Part shown: piece by piece, positions 1 through 6,900 of the stretch
Position numbering within the stretch: the stretch's first letter is position 1
Layout of the letters: each line of letters opens with the position of its first letter
Origin: an uncultured Brachyspira sp.
GTDB lineage: Bacteria; Spirochaetota; Brachyspiria; Brachyspirales; Brachyspiraceae
DNA: 7,268 nucleotides
Assembly: GCF_949287625.1 (NCBI RefSeq)
Contig: NZ_CASEGO010000129.1
Coordinates: 1 to 7,268 of the forward strand
Direction: 5' to 3'
The notes under the pieces: model-generated
Database searches by the model: none
What the model saw: only the letters and a program-made list of their open reading frames with translations
Told to the model about the DNA's origin: nothing
Made by a program: the position numbers and the translations under genes

Positions 1-15
1 TCATAGGTATTCCTT
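1..15 (-). promoter_or_regulatory. Possible ribosome binding site and start codon of a leftward gene cut by the window edge
   Basis: Read on the minus strand, AAGGA (15 to 11) is followed by six bases and then ATG (4 to 2). This is good Shine-Dalgarno spacing for a gene running off the left edge. Only one codon and one base are visible, so no product can be suggested. The binding site lies wholly inside one arm of the 5-53 inverted repeat. The alternative is that a rightward gene ends here, because TAG at 4-6 could be its stop, with the repeat as its terminator. Confidence 0.3.
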
Positions 16-53
16 TTTGTTTGTTGTGATAATTTAAATTATAAGGAATACCT
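5..53. repeat. 11-bp perfect inverted repeat around an AT palindrome
   Basis: AGGTATTCCTT at 5-15 is the exact reverse complement of AAGGAATACCT at 43-53. Between them lie 27 bases that include a 14-base palindrome at 29-42. On the plus strand the right arm is followed by CC and seven T (56-62), so it could be a terminator for an upstream rightward gene, although the loop is unusually long. On the minus strand the left arm covers the ribosome binding site of the possible leftward gene, so folding could hide that site. A TATAAT on the minus strand (43 to 38) lies between the arms, so a pair of operator sites is a third reading. Confidence 0.55.
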
Positions 54-118
54 CCTTTTTTTAAACTAAAACTGTGCAATATCTATGGCTCTTAAACATA
101 ACTTTATAAAAATATGTA

Positions 119-147
119 TTGATATATAAGCATTATTGTGTTAATAT
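119..147 (+). promoter_or_regulatory. Candidate promoter for the Fic-like gene, possibly giving a leaderless mRNA
   Basis: TTGATA (119-124, five of six to the -35 consensus) is followed after 17 bp by TAATAT (142-147, four of six to the -10 consensus). Transcription would begin about 153-155, at the start codon itself. That agrees with the lack of any Shine-Dalgarno sequence before the ATG at 154. A 12-bp palindrome, ATATACGTATAT (144-155), spans the -10 and the start codon and could be an operator. The -10 match is weak and the DNA is AT-rich, so chance matches are likely. Confidence 0.35.
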
Positions 148-153
148 ACGTAT

Positions 154-1089
154 ATGAGTAGTAAATTTAATATAGAGATGTTTGATGATGTTGATGTGCT
201 CAAAGAATTGGCTAAAACTTGGCATGCTTATTATGATTTTAGAATGTCATGTATATCTTTAAAAAATTCAGAGTATCTTTTAAGTATATTATCATTAATA
301 TTAAATCCTTCAAGTAATTATGAGTTTAAAGATATAGCTATGATATCGTATAGTATATTAGAAGAATATCATTCAAAGTATAAAGAGTTTGCTATATTAA
401 AAGAGTTTGTACAAAGTGATTATAATTCAGAAGTTTTTTCAAATATAGTAAGCAAACTTGAAGATAGAGAAATTAAAATAGATAAAAGCTATGATGAGGA
501 AATATCTTGTATAGACAATGCAGATTTAGATCCTTTATTAAAGTTATTAGTTTATCAAAAAATATCTTATGAATATGTTAAGGATTATCAAAGCTGTTTT
601 ATAATATGCAGAGTTGTGTTTAATATTTATTCATACAAATTAAAATTATTAGATAAGCCCATACTTTATCCTTATCAATTTTTTGAAATGAGTATGAATG
701 AAAGTTTTAATAAGGAATCTATAATAAGATATTTGAAATTTTTATGCGGTATATGTTTATATGCTGTTGATACTATTAGCTTTGTGCATAGTAATTTAAA
801 AGTATTAAGAGATAAACTTTTACAAAATAAAAATTTTAAGAAACTAGCTGATTCAAGCGTATTTTATATGATATTTATCACTCCTTATATTAGGATAATA
901 GATTTAATGAGTATGTTTGATTGGAAAAGAGATAAAGCAGCAAGACTATTATCAAGATTAAAAAGCGAAGGTTTATTTATTGAGACAAAATTAAAAAAAG
1001 AAAAAATATTTATCAATAAGTATATAATAAACCTGTTTGAATCAGGAGAAGCGTTAAAACCCGAAGAGTTTTTAAATAAGTTTGTATAA
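154..1089 (+). CDS. Fic-fold protein with degenerate active site and C-terminal winged helix (putative pseudoenzyme or regulator)
   Basis: The 311 residues follow the Fic layout but lack its catalytic signature. Residues 15-60 resemble the Fic N-terminal region: SSNYEF (53-58) aligns with the SSxIEG inhibitory-helix motif, keeping Ser and Glu but losing Gly. DLDPLLKLLVYQKISYEYV (124-142) aligns with the helix before the Fic loop, and LLDKPILYPYQFFE (165-178) with the segment after it. Where HPFxxGNGRxxR is expected the protein has KDYQSCFIICR (143-153), lacking the His, the GNG glycines and the first Arg. The flap region between is much shorter than usual. Residues 245-296 form a winged helix typical of Fic C-termini (RDKAARLLSRLKSEGLF). 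AMP transfer is therefore unlikely; DNA binding or protein binding is inferred. No Shine-Dalgarno sequence precedes the ATG, and the only in-frame upstream candidate, TTG at 136, meets TAA at 142. The reading frame is intact. Fic ancestry is judged by eye and is moderately sure. Confidence 0.6.
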   Translation: MSSKFNIEMFDDVDVLKELAKTWHAYYDFRMSCISLKNSEYLLSILSLILNPSSNYEFKDIAMISYSILEEYHSKYKEFAILKEFVQSDYNSEVFSNIVSKLEDREIKIDKSYDEEISCIDNADLDPLLKLLVYQKISYEYVKDYQSCFIICRVVFNIYSYKLKLLDKPILYPYQFFEMSMNESFNKESIIRYLKFLCGICLYAVDTISFVHSNLKVLRDKLLQNKNFKKLADSSVFYMIFITPYIRIIDLMSMFDWKRDKAARLLSRLKSEGLFIETKLKKEKIFINKYIINLFESGEALKPEEFLNKFV

Positions 1090-1095
1090 AAATAC

Positions 1096-1123
1096 TTGAC
1101 ATTTTTTTAAAAAAGTGTATATT
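1096..1123 (+). promoter_or_regulatory. Strong sigma-70-type promoter for the tRNA-rpsU unit
   Basis: A perfect TTGACA (1096-1101) is followed after 16 bp by TATATT (1118-1123), placing the start of transcription near 1130, about 16 bases before tRNA-fMet. The -35 begins 6 bp after the stop of the Fic-like gene. No other promoter is visible before rpsU, so this one should drive both tRNAs and rpsU. The spacer is a T-run followed by an A-run, which is likely to bend. Confidence 0.8.
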
Positions 1124-1145
1124 GTTTTCAATATTTATTTAATAC

Positions 1146-1218
1146 CGCGGGGTGGAGCAGTTGGTAGCTCGTTGGGCTCATAACCCAAAGGCCGTAGGTT
1201 CAAGTCCTGCCCCCGCTA
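1146..1218 (+). tRNA. Initiator tRNA-fMet (anticodon CAU)
   Basis: All arms fold. The acceptor is CGCGGGG (1146-1152), the D arm is GAGC with GCTC, the anticodon stem is TTGGG with CCCAA around loop CTCATAA, and the T arm is GTAGG with CCTGC around TTCAAGT. Initiator identity rests on two known hallmarks. Three consecutive G:C pairs (GGG with CCC) close the anticodon loop, and position 1 does not pair with position 72 (here C1 opposite U72). A73 ends the gene at 1218 and CCA is not encoded, so a CCA-adding enzyme must complete the end. It is the first gene of a unit with a second CAU tRNA and rpsU. Confidence 0.95.
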
Positions 1219-1248
1219 ATAGCCGAAAATATAGGCTTGTTATTTTTT

Positions 1249-1322
1249 GGCGGCGTGGCTCAGGTGGTTAGAGCATGCGGCTCATATCCGCAGTGTCAGG
1301 GGTTCAAGTCCCTTCGCCGCTA
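1249..1322 (+). tRNA. tRNA with CAU anticodon, probably elongator tRNA-Met
   Basis: The acceptor GGCGGCG (1249-1255) pairs with CGCCGCT (1315-1321), with G1 opposite U72. The D arm is GCTC with GAGC, the anticodon stem TGCGG with CCGCA holds loop CTCATAT, and the T arm is AGGGG with CCCTT around TTCAAGT (one wobble). The CAU anticodon fits elongator Met or the Ile2 tRNA read as AUA after lysidine modification. The acceptor resembles elongator Met of Bacillus as I remember it (GGCGGTG), and G1-U72 also fits, so Met is preferred. CCA is not encoded. It lies 30 bp after tRNA-fMet and 28 bp before rpsU, with no room for a separate promoter. Confidence 0.85.
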
Positions 1323-1350
1323 ATATCTTATAAAAAGGCAGGTGAGTTAA

Positions 1351-1560
1351 TTGGTAAGAGTATTCGCTAATGAAGGCGAACCAGTAGAAAGCGTTATTAA
1401 AAGATTCCGCAGAGCTTGTGAAAATGAAGGTATTTTACAAGACCTTAAAGAAAAACAATTCTATAAAAAACCTTCTCTTGAGAAAAAACTTCAAAGAGAA
1501 AAAGCTCTTAAAAGAATGAAAAGAAAAATCAAAAAAGAACGCAGATTAGGTTTGCTGTAA
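1351..1560 (+). CDS. rpsU: Small-subunit ribosomal protein bS21, TTG start
   Basis: The 69 residues match bS21 along their length. There is an N-terminal VRVFANEGEPVESVIKRF segment, then RRACENEGIL and the EKQFYKKPS turn, and a Lys/Arg-rich tail (ALKRMKRKIKKERR) that binds 16S rRNA. bS21 sits on the 30S platform near the anti-Shine-Dalgarno end and helps initiation. Length is close to the usual 70 or so. The start must be TTG at 1351: GGTGA (1341-1345) lies five bases upstream and an in-frame TAA (1348-1350) directly precedes it. The gene follows two tRNAs by only 28 bp, so its mRNA is probably released by tRNA 3' processing with a very short leader. The unit thus links initiator tRNA with an initiation-related ribosomal protein. 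Confidence 0.95.
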   Translation: MVRVFANEGEPVESVIKRFRRACENEGILQDLKEKQFYKKPSLEKKLQREKALKRMKRKIKKERRLGLL

Positions 1561-1579
1561 TTTATCTGTTATTTTTATT

Positions 1580-1615
1580 AAAGCATTGATATCAAACATA
1601 TCAGTGCTTTTTTTT
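1580..1615 (+). terminator. Rho-independent terminator of the tRNA-rpsU unit
   Basis: A 13-bp stem (1580-1592 with 1598-1610, one G-T wobble) closes a five-base loop (CAAAC) and runs into a tract of eight T (1608-1615). It begins 20 bp after the rpsU stop and separates rpsU from groEL. Confidence 0.93.
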
Positions 1616-1639
1616 CAGCTAATTAATACAGTTGCATAC

Positions 1640-1668
1640 TTGAAAATATTTATTTTTTAATGTATAAT
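1640..1668 (+). promoter_or_regulatory. Promoter of groEL
   Basis: TTGAAA (1640-1645), 17 bp, then a perfect TATAAT (1663-1668). The predicted transcription start is about 1675, giving a leader of roughly 80 bases, all A/T-rich. CTTGAA also resembles the heat-shock sigma-32 -35 box, but no CCCAT-type -10 follows and the tRNA promoter has nearly the same box. No CIRCE repeat (TTAGCACTC with GAGTGCTAA) is present. The sequence therefore shows no recognisable heat-shock control. Confidence 0.8.
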
Positions 1669-1754
1669 TTTTACAATTTTAAAACTAAATAATTTTAAAA
1701 GTTTAATAATGCTAATAATTTAATTTAATAATACTTAATAAGGAGAAAATATAT

Positions 1755-3386
1755 ATGGCAGCAAAACAGCTATTATTTGATGAAGAAGCTAGACGTGCCC
1801 TTATGAGAGGTGTAGATGCTTTAGCTAATGCCGTAAAGGTAACTTTAGGACCACGCGGACGTAATGTTGTAATAGACAAAAAATTTGGTCCTCCTACTAT
1901 AATAAATGATGGTGTAACTATCGCTAAAGAAATAGAATTAGAAGATCCATTTGAAAATATGGGTGCTCAAATTGTTAAAGAAGTTGCTACCAAAACTAAT
2001 GATGTTGCAGGTGACGGTACAACTACTGCTACTGTTTTAGCTCAGGCTATGGTTAAAGAAGGTTTAAAAAATGTAACTAGCGGTGCTAATCCTATGCTTA
2101 TTAAAAGAGGTATAGAAAAAGCTGTTAATGAAATAGTTGGTTATATTAAATCTGAAGCTAAACAAATTAAAGGCAAAGAAGAAATTGCTCAGGTTGCTAC
2201 TATTTCTGCTAACAATGATAAAGAGATAGGAAGTTTAATCAGCGATGCTATGGAAAAAGTTGGTAAAGAAGGTGTTATCACTGTAGAAGAAGCTAAATCT
2301 TTAGAAACTAGCCTTTCATTAGTAGAAGGTATGCAGTTTGACAGAGGTTATATTTCTCCATACTTTGTAACTAACGGAGACAGTATGACTGCTGAATTAG
2401 AAGATGCTTTACTTCTTATCTATGACAAAAAAATCTCTAATATGAAAGAACTTCTTCCTATACTTGAAAAAATTGCTCAAACTGGAAGACCTTTCATTAT
2501 CATCGCTGAAGATATTGAAAATGAAGCTTTGGCTACTTTAGTACTTAACAAAATGAGAGGAGTATTAAATGTATGTGCTGTTAAAGCTCCAGGTTTCGGC
2601 GATAGAAGAAAAGCTATGCTTGAAGATATTGCTATATTAACAGGCGGACAAGTTATCAGTGAAGATTTAGGTATGAAACTTGAAAATGCTTCTATTGAGC
2701 AGCTTGGTAAAGCTAAAAAAATCACTGTAGATAAAGAAAATACTACTATAGTTGAAGGTGCTGGAAGCAAAGAAGATGTAAAAAACAGAGTTACTGTAAT
2801 TAAAAAACAAATAGAAGAAACTGACAGTGATTATGACAAAGAAAAATTACAGGAAAGACTTGCTAAACTTTCAGGCGGTGTTGCTGTTATAAATATAGGT
2901 GCTGCTACTGAAGTAGAAATGAAAGAGAAAAAAGCTAGAGTAGAAGATGCTCTATCTGCAACTCGTGCAGCTGTTGAAGAAGGTGTTATACCTGGCGGCG
3001 GTATCACTTATTTACATGCTCAGCATAAACTTGATTCTTTAAAAGCTGATAATGCTGATGAACAAGTTGGTATCAATATAGTAAAAAGAGCTATAGAAGA
3101 GCCTATAAGAATGATAGCTACAAATGCTGGTTTAGACGGTTCAGTTGTTGCTATTCAGGCTAAAGAACAAAAAGGCAATATGGGTTTCAATGCTCTTACT
3201 AATGAATGGGTTGATATGTTAAAAGCTGGTATTATAGATCCTGCTAAAGTTTCAAGAAGTGCTTTACAAAATGCTGCTTCTATAGCAAGCCAAGTATTAA
3301 CTGCTGAAGTTATTATTACTGATATACCAGAACCTGAAAAACCAATGCCTCCAATGCCTGGCGGCGGAATGGGCGGTATGTATTAA
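1755..3386 (+). CDS. groEL: Chaperonin GroEL (Hsp60, 60 kDa)
   Basis: This is full-length GroEL of 543 residues. It forms the double-ring cytoplasmic chamber that, with GroES, folds proteins using ATP. Catalytic positions match the well-studied E. coli numbering: Asp52, the GDGTTT nucleotide loop at 86-91 with Asp87, Asp398 for ATP hydrolysis, and Asp495. The chaperonin signature AAVEEGVIPGGG is at 405-416, the apical domain spans about 190-375, and the Gly/Met-rich tail ends PGGGMGGMY. AAGGAG (1740-1745) lies nine bases before the ATG. The gene stands alone: rpsU and its terminator lie upstream and a terminator follows, with no groES. The codons favour GCT, GGT and GTT, as expected of a highly expressed gene. 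Confidence 0.99.
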   Translation: MAAKQLLFDEEARRALMRGVDALANAVKVTLGPRGRNVVIDKKFGPPTIINDGVTIAKEIELEDPFENMGAQIVKEVATKTNDVAGDGTTTATVLAQAMVKEGLKNVTSGANPMLIKRGIEKAVNEIVGYIKSEAKQIKGKEEIAQVATISANNDKEIGSLISDAMEKVGKEGVITVEEAKSLETSLSLVEGMQFDRGYISPYFVTNGDSMTAELEDALLLIYDKKISNMKELLPILEKIAQTGRPFIIIAEDIENEALATLVLNKMRGVLNVCAVKAPGFGDRRKAMLEDIAILTGGQVISEDLGMKLENASIEQLGKAKKITVDKENTTIVEGAGSKEDVKNRVTVIKKQIEETDSDYDKEKLQERLAKLSGGVAVINIGAATEVEMKEKKARVEDALSATRAAVEEGVIPGGGITYLHAQHKLDSLKADNADEQVGINIVKRAIEEPIRMIATNAGLDGSVVAIQAKEQKGNMGFNALTNEWVDMLKAGIIDPAKVSRSALQNAASIASQVLTAEVIITDIPEPEKPMPPMPGGGMGGMY

Positions 3387-3427
3387 TAAATAGCCTATAA
3401 AAATTATAATAATTAATTTTATAATAA

Positions 3428-3462
3428 AAAGCCTCAGTATTCTTACTGGGGCTTTATTTTTT
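3428..3462 (+). terminator. Rho-independent terminator of groEL, probably bidirectional
   Basis: A 12-bp stem (3428-3439 with 3444-3455, one T-G wobble) has a TTCT loop, then A and six T (3457-3462). On the opposite strand the same stem is followed by TTTTTATTAT, so it could also stop leftward transcripts from the RND gene. No better terminator is visible nearer that gene. Confidence 0.9.
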
Positions 3463-3487
3463 ATTATATTTGTTTAAAAGTCTGTAT

Positions 3488-3530
3488 ATGATTATATATC
3501 AAATTTTATAATAGAGTTGCTTCAAAACTA
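3488..3530 (+). repeat. Left inverted-repeat arm of the intergenic element
   Basis: Positions 3507-3530 match the reverse complement of 3871-3894 at 22 of 24 bases, differing at 3516 and 3520. Allowing a 12-base insertion (3499-3510), the match continues outward to 3488 (ATGATTATATA), giving 29 of 31 bases. The arm carries TTCAAAACTA (3521-3530), an exact 10-base core. Confidence 0.8.
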
Positions 3531-3562
3531 CTTGAAAAGATTATATATGAAATTTTGATAAT
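3490..3562 (+). repeat. Two near-identical direct copies at the left end of the element
   Basis: GATTATATATCAAATTTT starts at 3490, and GATTATATATGAAATTTT starts at 3539; both are followed within two bases by TAAT. The copies are 49 bp apart and differ at one base in the first 18. The first copy covers the 12-base insertion in the left inverted-repeat arm; the second lies just inside that arm. They may reflect a local duplication when the element arrived or rearranged. The A/T-only composition lowers their weight. Confidence 0.5.
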
Positions 3563-3706
3563 TTATAAATTATTAAAATAATGTTTTATATGTTGTATAA
3601 TTTATAGTTTTACTACATACATAAACAAATACAATTTGTCAAAATTATTTTTTATATTTAAAATATTTGCAGGGCTTTGACACTACCTAAGTTATTTTGT
3701 TGGAAC

Positions 3707-3837
3707 AAAGAACCAAAAAGACGGCATTTCTATACTGAATTTAATAATTTATCTTACATATAAAACATAATTGATACTATTTGATAATAATTTCAATGCT
3801 TGCACTTTTTGGTTCTTTTTGCGGCGGGAAAAAGAAC
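3707..3837. repeat. Three-part hairpin set with competing pairings
   Basis: Arm A, AAAGAACCAAAAAG (3707-3720), is the exact reverse complement of CTTTTTGGTTCTTT (3805-3818). Inside that pairing, GCATT (3724-3728) also matches AATGC (3795-3799). Arm B overlaps GTTCTTTTT (3812-3820), which pairs exactly with AAAAAGAAC (3829-3837, arm C) around the loop GCGGCGGG. B can therefore pair with A or with C but not both. The GC-rich loop stands out from the surrounding A/T. No T-tract follows on either strand, so these are not ordinary terminators. They may be parts of a dispersed intergenic repeat. Confidence 0.6.
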
Positions 3838-3870
3838 AATAAAAAAATTAACAAACTTAAACTATTAATT

Positions 3871-3901
3871 TAGTTTTGAAACAAGTCTATTATATAATCA
3901 T
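3871..3901 (-). repeat. Right inverted-repeat arm, overlapping the RND stop codon
   Basis: On the minus strand this reads ATGATTATATA, then ATAGACTTGTTTCAAAACTA, mirroring the left arm with two mismatches and lacking the left arm's 12-base insertion. The outer bases ATGA include the TGA stop (3900 to 3898) of the RND gene, so the arm begins at or inside the end of that gene. Confidence 0.8.
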
Positions 3902-6900
3902 TTTAATTTTATAAGTCTTAAATCAAATGCTATCATAAACACACAAGGTAAAAATATCAATGTAATAAGTGTAGAGAATATAAGCCCGTAAGCCAAACTC
4001 ATAACTATAGGTACTATCAAATCAGCACGTCCTCCTATACCATAAACTGTTGGAAGAAGACCGCCTACCGTTGTTACTGTAGTTAAAAATATAGGAAGAA
4101 GTCTTTGAGTAGCACCTTCTACTATTGAGTTGAATGCGAATTTTTTAGGATTGTTCAATGCTTCTGTATCAGTTTTTCCAGATTCTATAATTTTATTTAT
4201 TAAGTCTATCATTATGATACCATCATTAACAAGAACTCCGCATAAGCCTACAATTCCTATAAAACCAATAAATGACATAGGCATGCCATGAAGATAAAAT
4301 GCTATAAATACTCCTGTTAATGTAAAAGGTATTAAAAACATTATCATTAAAGGCTGAATAAATTTTTTAAACTGAAGTAATAATATTAAATATATTAAAA
4401 CTATCGCTATTAAAAGTGTAACAGTGAGCCCGTCTAAAGCTCCTACTGTCTGATCAGCTTCTCCTCCAAAACCTATTATTATACCTGGATATCTCTGAGC
4501 AATATCTTTAAACTTATTTTGCACAGCAAACATTACTTGTATAGAAGTATTTTGTCCTTGTATTAAGTCGGCATTGATTGTAATACATCTCTGACCATTA
4601 TAGTGTCTAATAGAAGATACGCCGTTAGTTTCAACTATATTTGCCACATTTTTTAAATACAAAAGTCTGTTATATGTATTAGGTATAACTAGATTATTAA
4701 GTACATTAGTATCAAATATGTAATTTCTGTCTAACTGTACCCTGAAATCTAATTTATAATCAAGTTCCTGTATTGATGTTGCCACTGTTCCGCTGTATGC
4801 TGTTCTTAATTCGTTTGCAACATTAGCTACATTCATTCCAAGCTGTGCTATCTCATCATAATCAAATAATACTCTAAGTTCATTTTTACCAGCTTTATCA
4901 TCATCATAATAGTTAATTACTCCGTTCAAGCTAAGTAAATATGCTTTTACCTCATCTCTTACTTTTCTAGTTTGCTCCAGATTATTTCCGACTATTTTTA
5001 TATCTACTGCTTTACCAGGGTCCATAGGAAGTTTAACAGATACCATTAAAGCATCTAATTCTTCTCTCAAACTTGTTTTTTCTAATTCTCTGTTTATATC
5101 GTCCATTATATCATAAGCTGTTTTTTTTCTTTCTGTAGACGGTATAAGATAAACTGTTATACCTGCTAGGTTTGCTGATTCTTCTGAAATATCAACTATA
5201 TTTTGATTAACCTGTTTTCCTACAACGCTATTAACTGCTATTAGGTTTTTAGTATCAACTGACTTGTATATAATATTCTCTATTTGTTCAACGTATTTCA
5301 TAGTATTATTAATAGAGTTTCCTATACCAGAGTCAATATTTATCATTATACTGTCTGAGCTTGTATCATATATTAGTATAAATTTCTTAAGGCTTTCTTT
5401 AGCTAAGAAGAATGAAAATATTAAAAGCACTATGAAAAATAAAGCTACTAAATATCTGAATTTTAATAAAGTTTTTAATGCTTTATTAAAAGGATTTTTC
5501 ATAGCATTAAATAATTTTTCTTTATCAAAGTCCAGAGGATTTTTTATTTTTTTTAAGAATTTCAAGTTTTTCTTAGTTTTATCCTGCAGATTATTTGGAA
5601 GTAAAAATATTGCTTGAAATAAACTAGCAATCAAAGCTACAACTACAACTTTAGGAAAAGGAGCTATAAGTTTTCCTACAACATCTTTTATAATAAGCAT
5701 AGGCATAAAAGCTACAACAGTAGTCATAGTAGCAACAGTTATAGGGCTTACTACATCTTTTACCGCTTCAACTGTTCCTTCCAGACCTGTTTTTCCAGCC
5801 TTTTGGAAATCGTATATGTTTTCACATACTACTATACTATTATCAACAACCATACCTATAACAGTAATTATACCAGCAAGTGATATTATATTAAAAGTTA
5901 AATCAGAAAAATTAATATATGAGAAAGTGATAAATATAACAACTATCATACCTATGCTTGTAAATAATGCACTTTTAAAATCCAAAAATATTATAAGCAC
6001 TATCAATATAATAATAAATCCAAAGATTAAATTGCTAGTTGCTACATTTGTTAGAGCTAATACCATTCTTGAAGTTTCGCCCATAGTTGTAACTTCTATA
6101 TTTTCTGGTATAAGTTTCTGATTATTTTTTAGAAAATTATTAATGTTTTCTGTAGTTTTTACTATATCAGCATTTTCTTTTTTTTGTATGCTTAGGGAAT
6201 ATCCTTCTACACTGTTTATTCTTACATATATAGACTTTTCAACAAAATCTCTATTTACTTTTGCCAAATCCTGTATTCTTACTCTTTGACCGTTAAATGT
6301 AGAACGCACAACGACATTAGCTGCTTCTATAGGGTTTTCAAACTGTCCCATTGTTACTATTGTTTTTTCTTCTTCATTTTCCTCTAAGTCGGTATAAAGA
6401 GGCTTTTTAAAATCACCGCTTGTAGCTCTTATATTTCTTGCAGAGAGGGAGTTTACTATATCGGTTAAAGAAATATAATATTCCTGCAGTTTTTTTGGGT
6501 CAGCAAGTATTTTTACTTCAGGATCTGTTCTTCCCTGTACTGTTATATCAGCAACCCCGTCAACATATTTTAATTGTCTTTCTAATTCTTTACTGAAATC
6601 ATATAAAACTTTTTCATCTCCTTCAAATCCTTTTTTAAAATGAACTCCTATTTTGTAAATGGATGTAAGTTTTGGGTTTATATCGGTTATTTCTATAGTT
6701 TCAACTTCTTCTGCCATATCTGGGACACTCTGCATTTTTCTGAAAATATCATCTTTGGCTTTGCTTGTATCAATTTCCATATCAAGCTGAACAAATATTA
6801 TAGCAGCATTTTCTGTTATTATAGACGTAAACTCATCTATTCCAGATATAGTTCTTAATTGGTCTTCTATTTGTATAACAGCGTTTTGTTCAACATCTAA

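Larger units (their letters stand above)
3488..3901. mobile_element. Candidate non-coding MITE-like element or IS remnant bounded by inverted repeats
   Basis: This stretch fills most of the gap between groEL and the RND gene and holds no convincing open reading frame on either strand. Its ends are inverted copies of one another (3488-3530 and 3871-3901). Read inward, both contain TATAATAGA, then TTG, then TTCAAAACTA. If the true tips are at GAGTTGC (3514) and CAAGTC (3887), both are flanked by TA, which would fit a 2-bp TA target duplication, but two bases are weak evidence. The interior holds a direct repeat and a set of hairpin arms (3707-3837). Size, absence of coding and terminal repeats fit a miniature transposable element or a decayed IS. 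No family can be named from the sequence, and a non-mobile intergenic repeat is possible. Confidence 0.5.

Noticed and set aside
1099..1118. Near-palindrome of T-run and A-run after the Fic-like gene
   Set aside because: It consists mostly of T7 and A6 inside the promoter spacer. No loop or T-tract follows, so it is not a terminator.
1221..1247. AGCC and GGCT hairpin followed by T-rich sequence between the two tRNAs
   Set aside because: The stem is only 4 bp with a 9-base loop, too weak to call a terminator. It is more likely a processing spacer.
1639..1646. CTTGAA as a sigma-32 heat-shock box
   Set aside because: No matching -10 follows, a perfect TATAAT is present at 17 bp, and the tRNA promoter shares almost the same -35.
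1676..1739. A/T inverted repeats in the groEL leader
   Set aside because: They contain almost no G or C, do not match CIRCE, and are imperfect.
2477..2770. 97-codon open frame on the minus strand inside groEL
   Set aside because: It lies wholly within a certain groEL gene, and its product resembles no family I know. It is a shadow of the coding frame.
3624..3640. Short palindrome ACAAAT-ACA-ATTTGT inside the intergenic element
   Set aside because: A single 6-bp arm pair without context is not distinguishable from chance.
5264..6858. Plus-strand open frames at 5264-5617, 5816-6121 and 6640-6858
   Set aside because: They are antisense to the continuous RND gene, and their hydrophobic, low-complexity products are what AT-rich antisense frames usually give.
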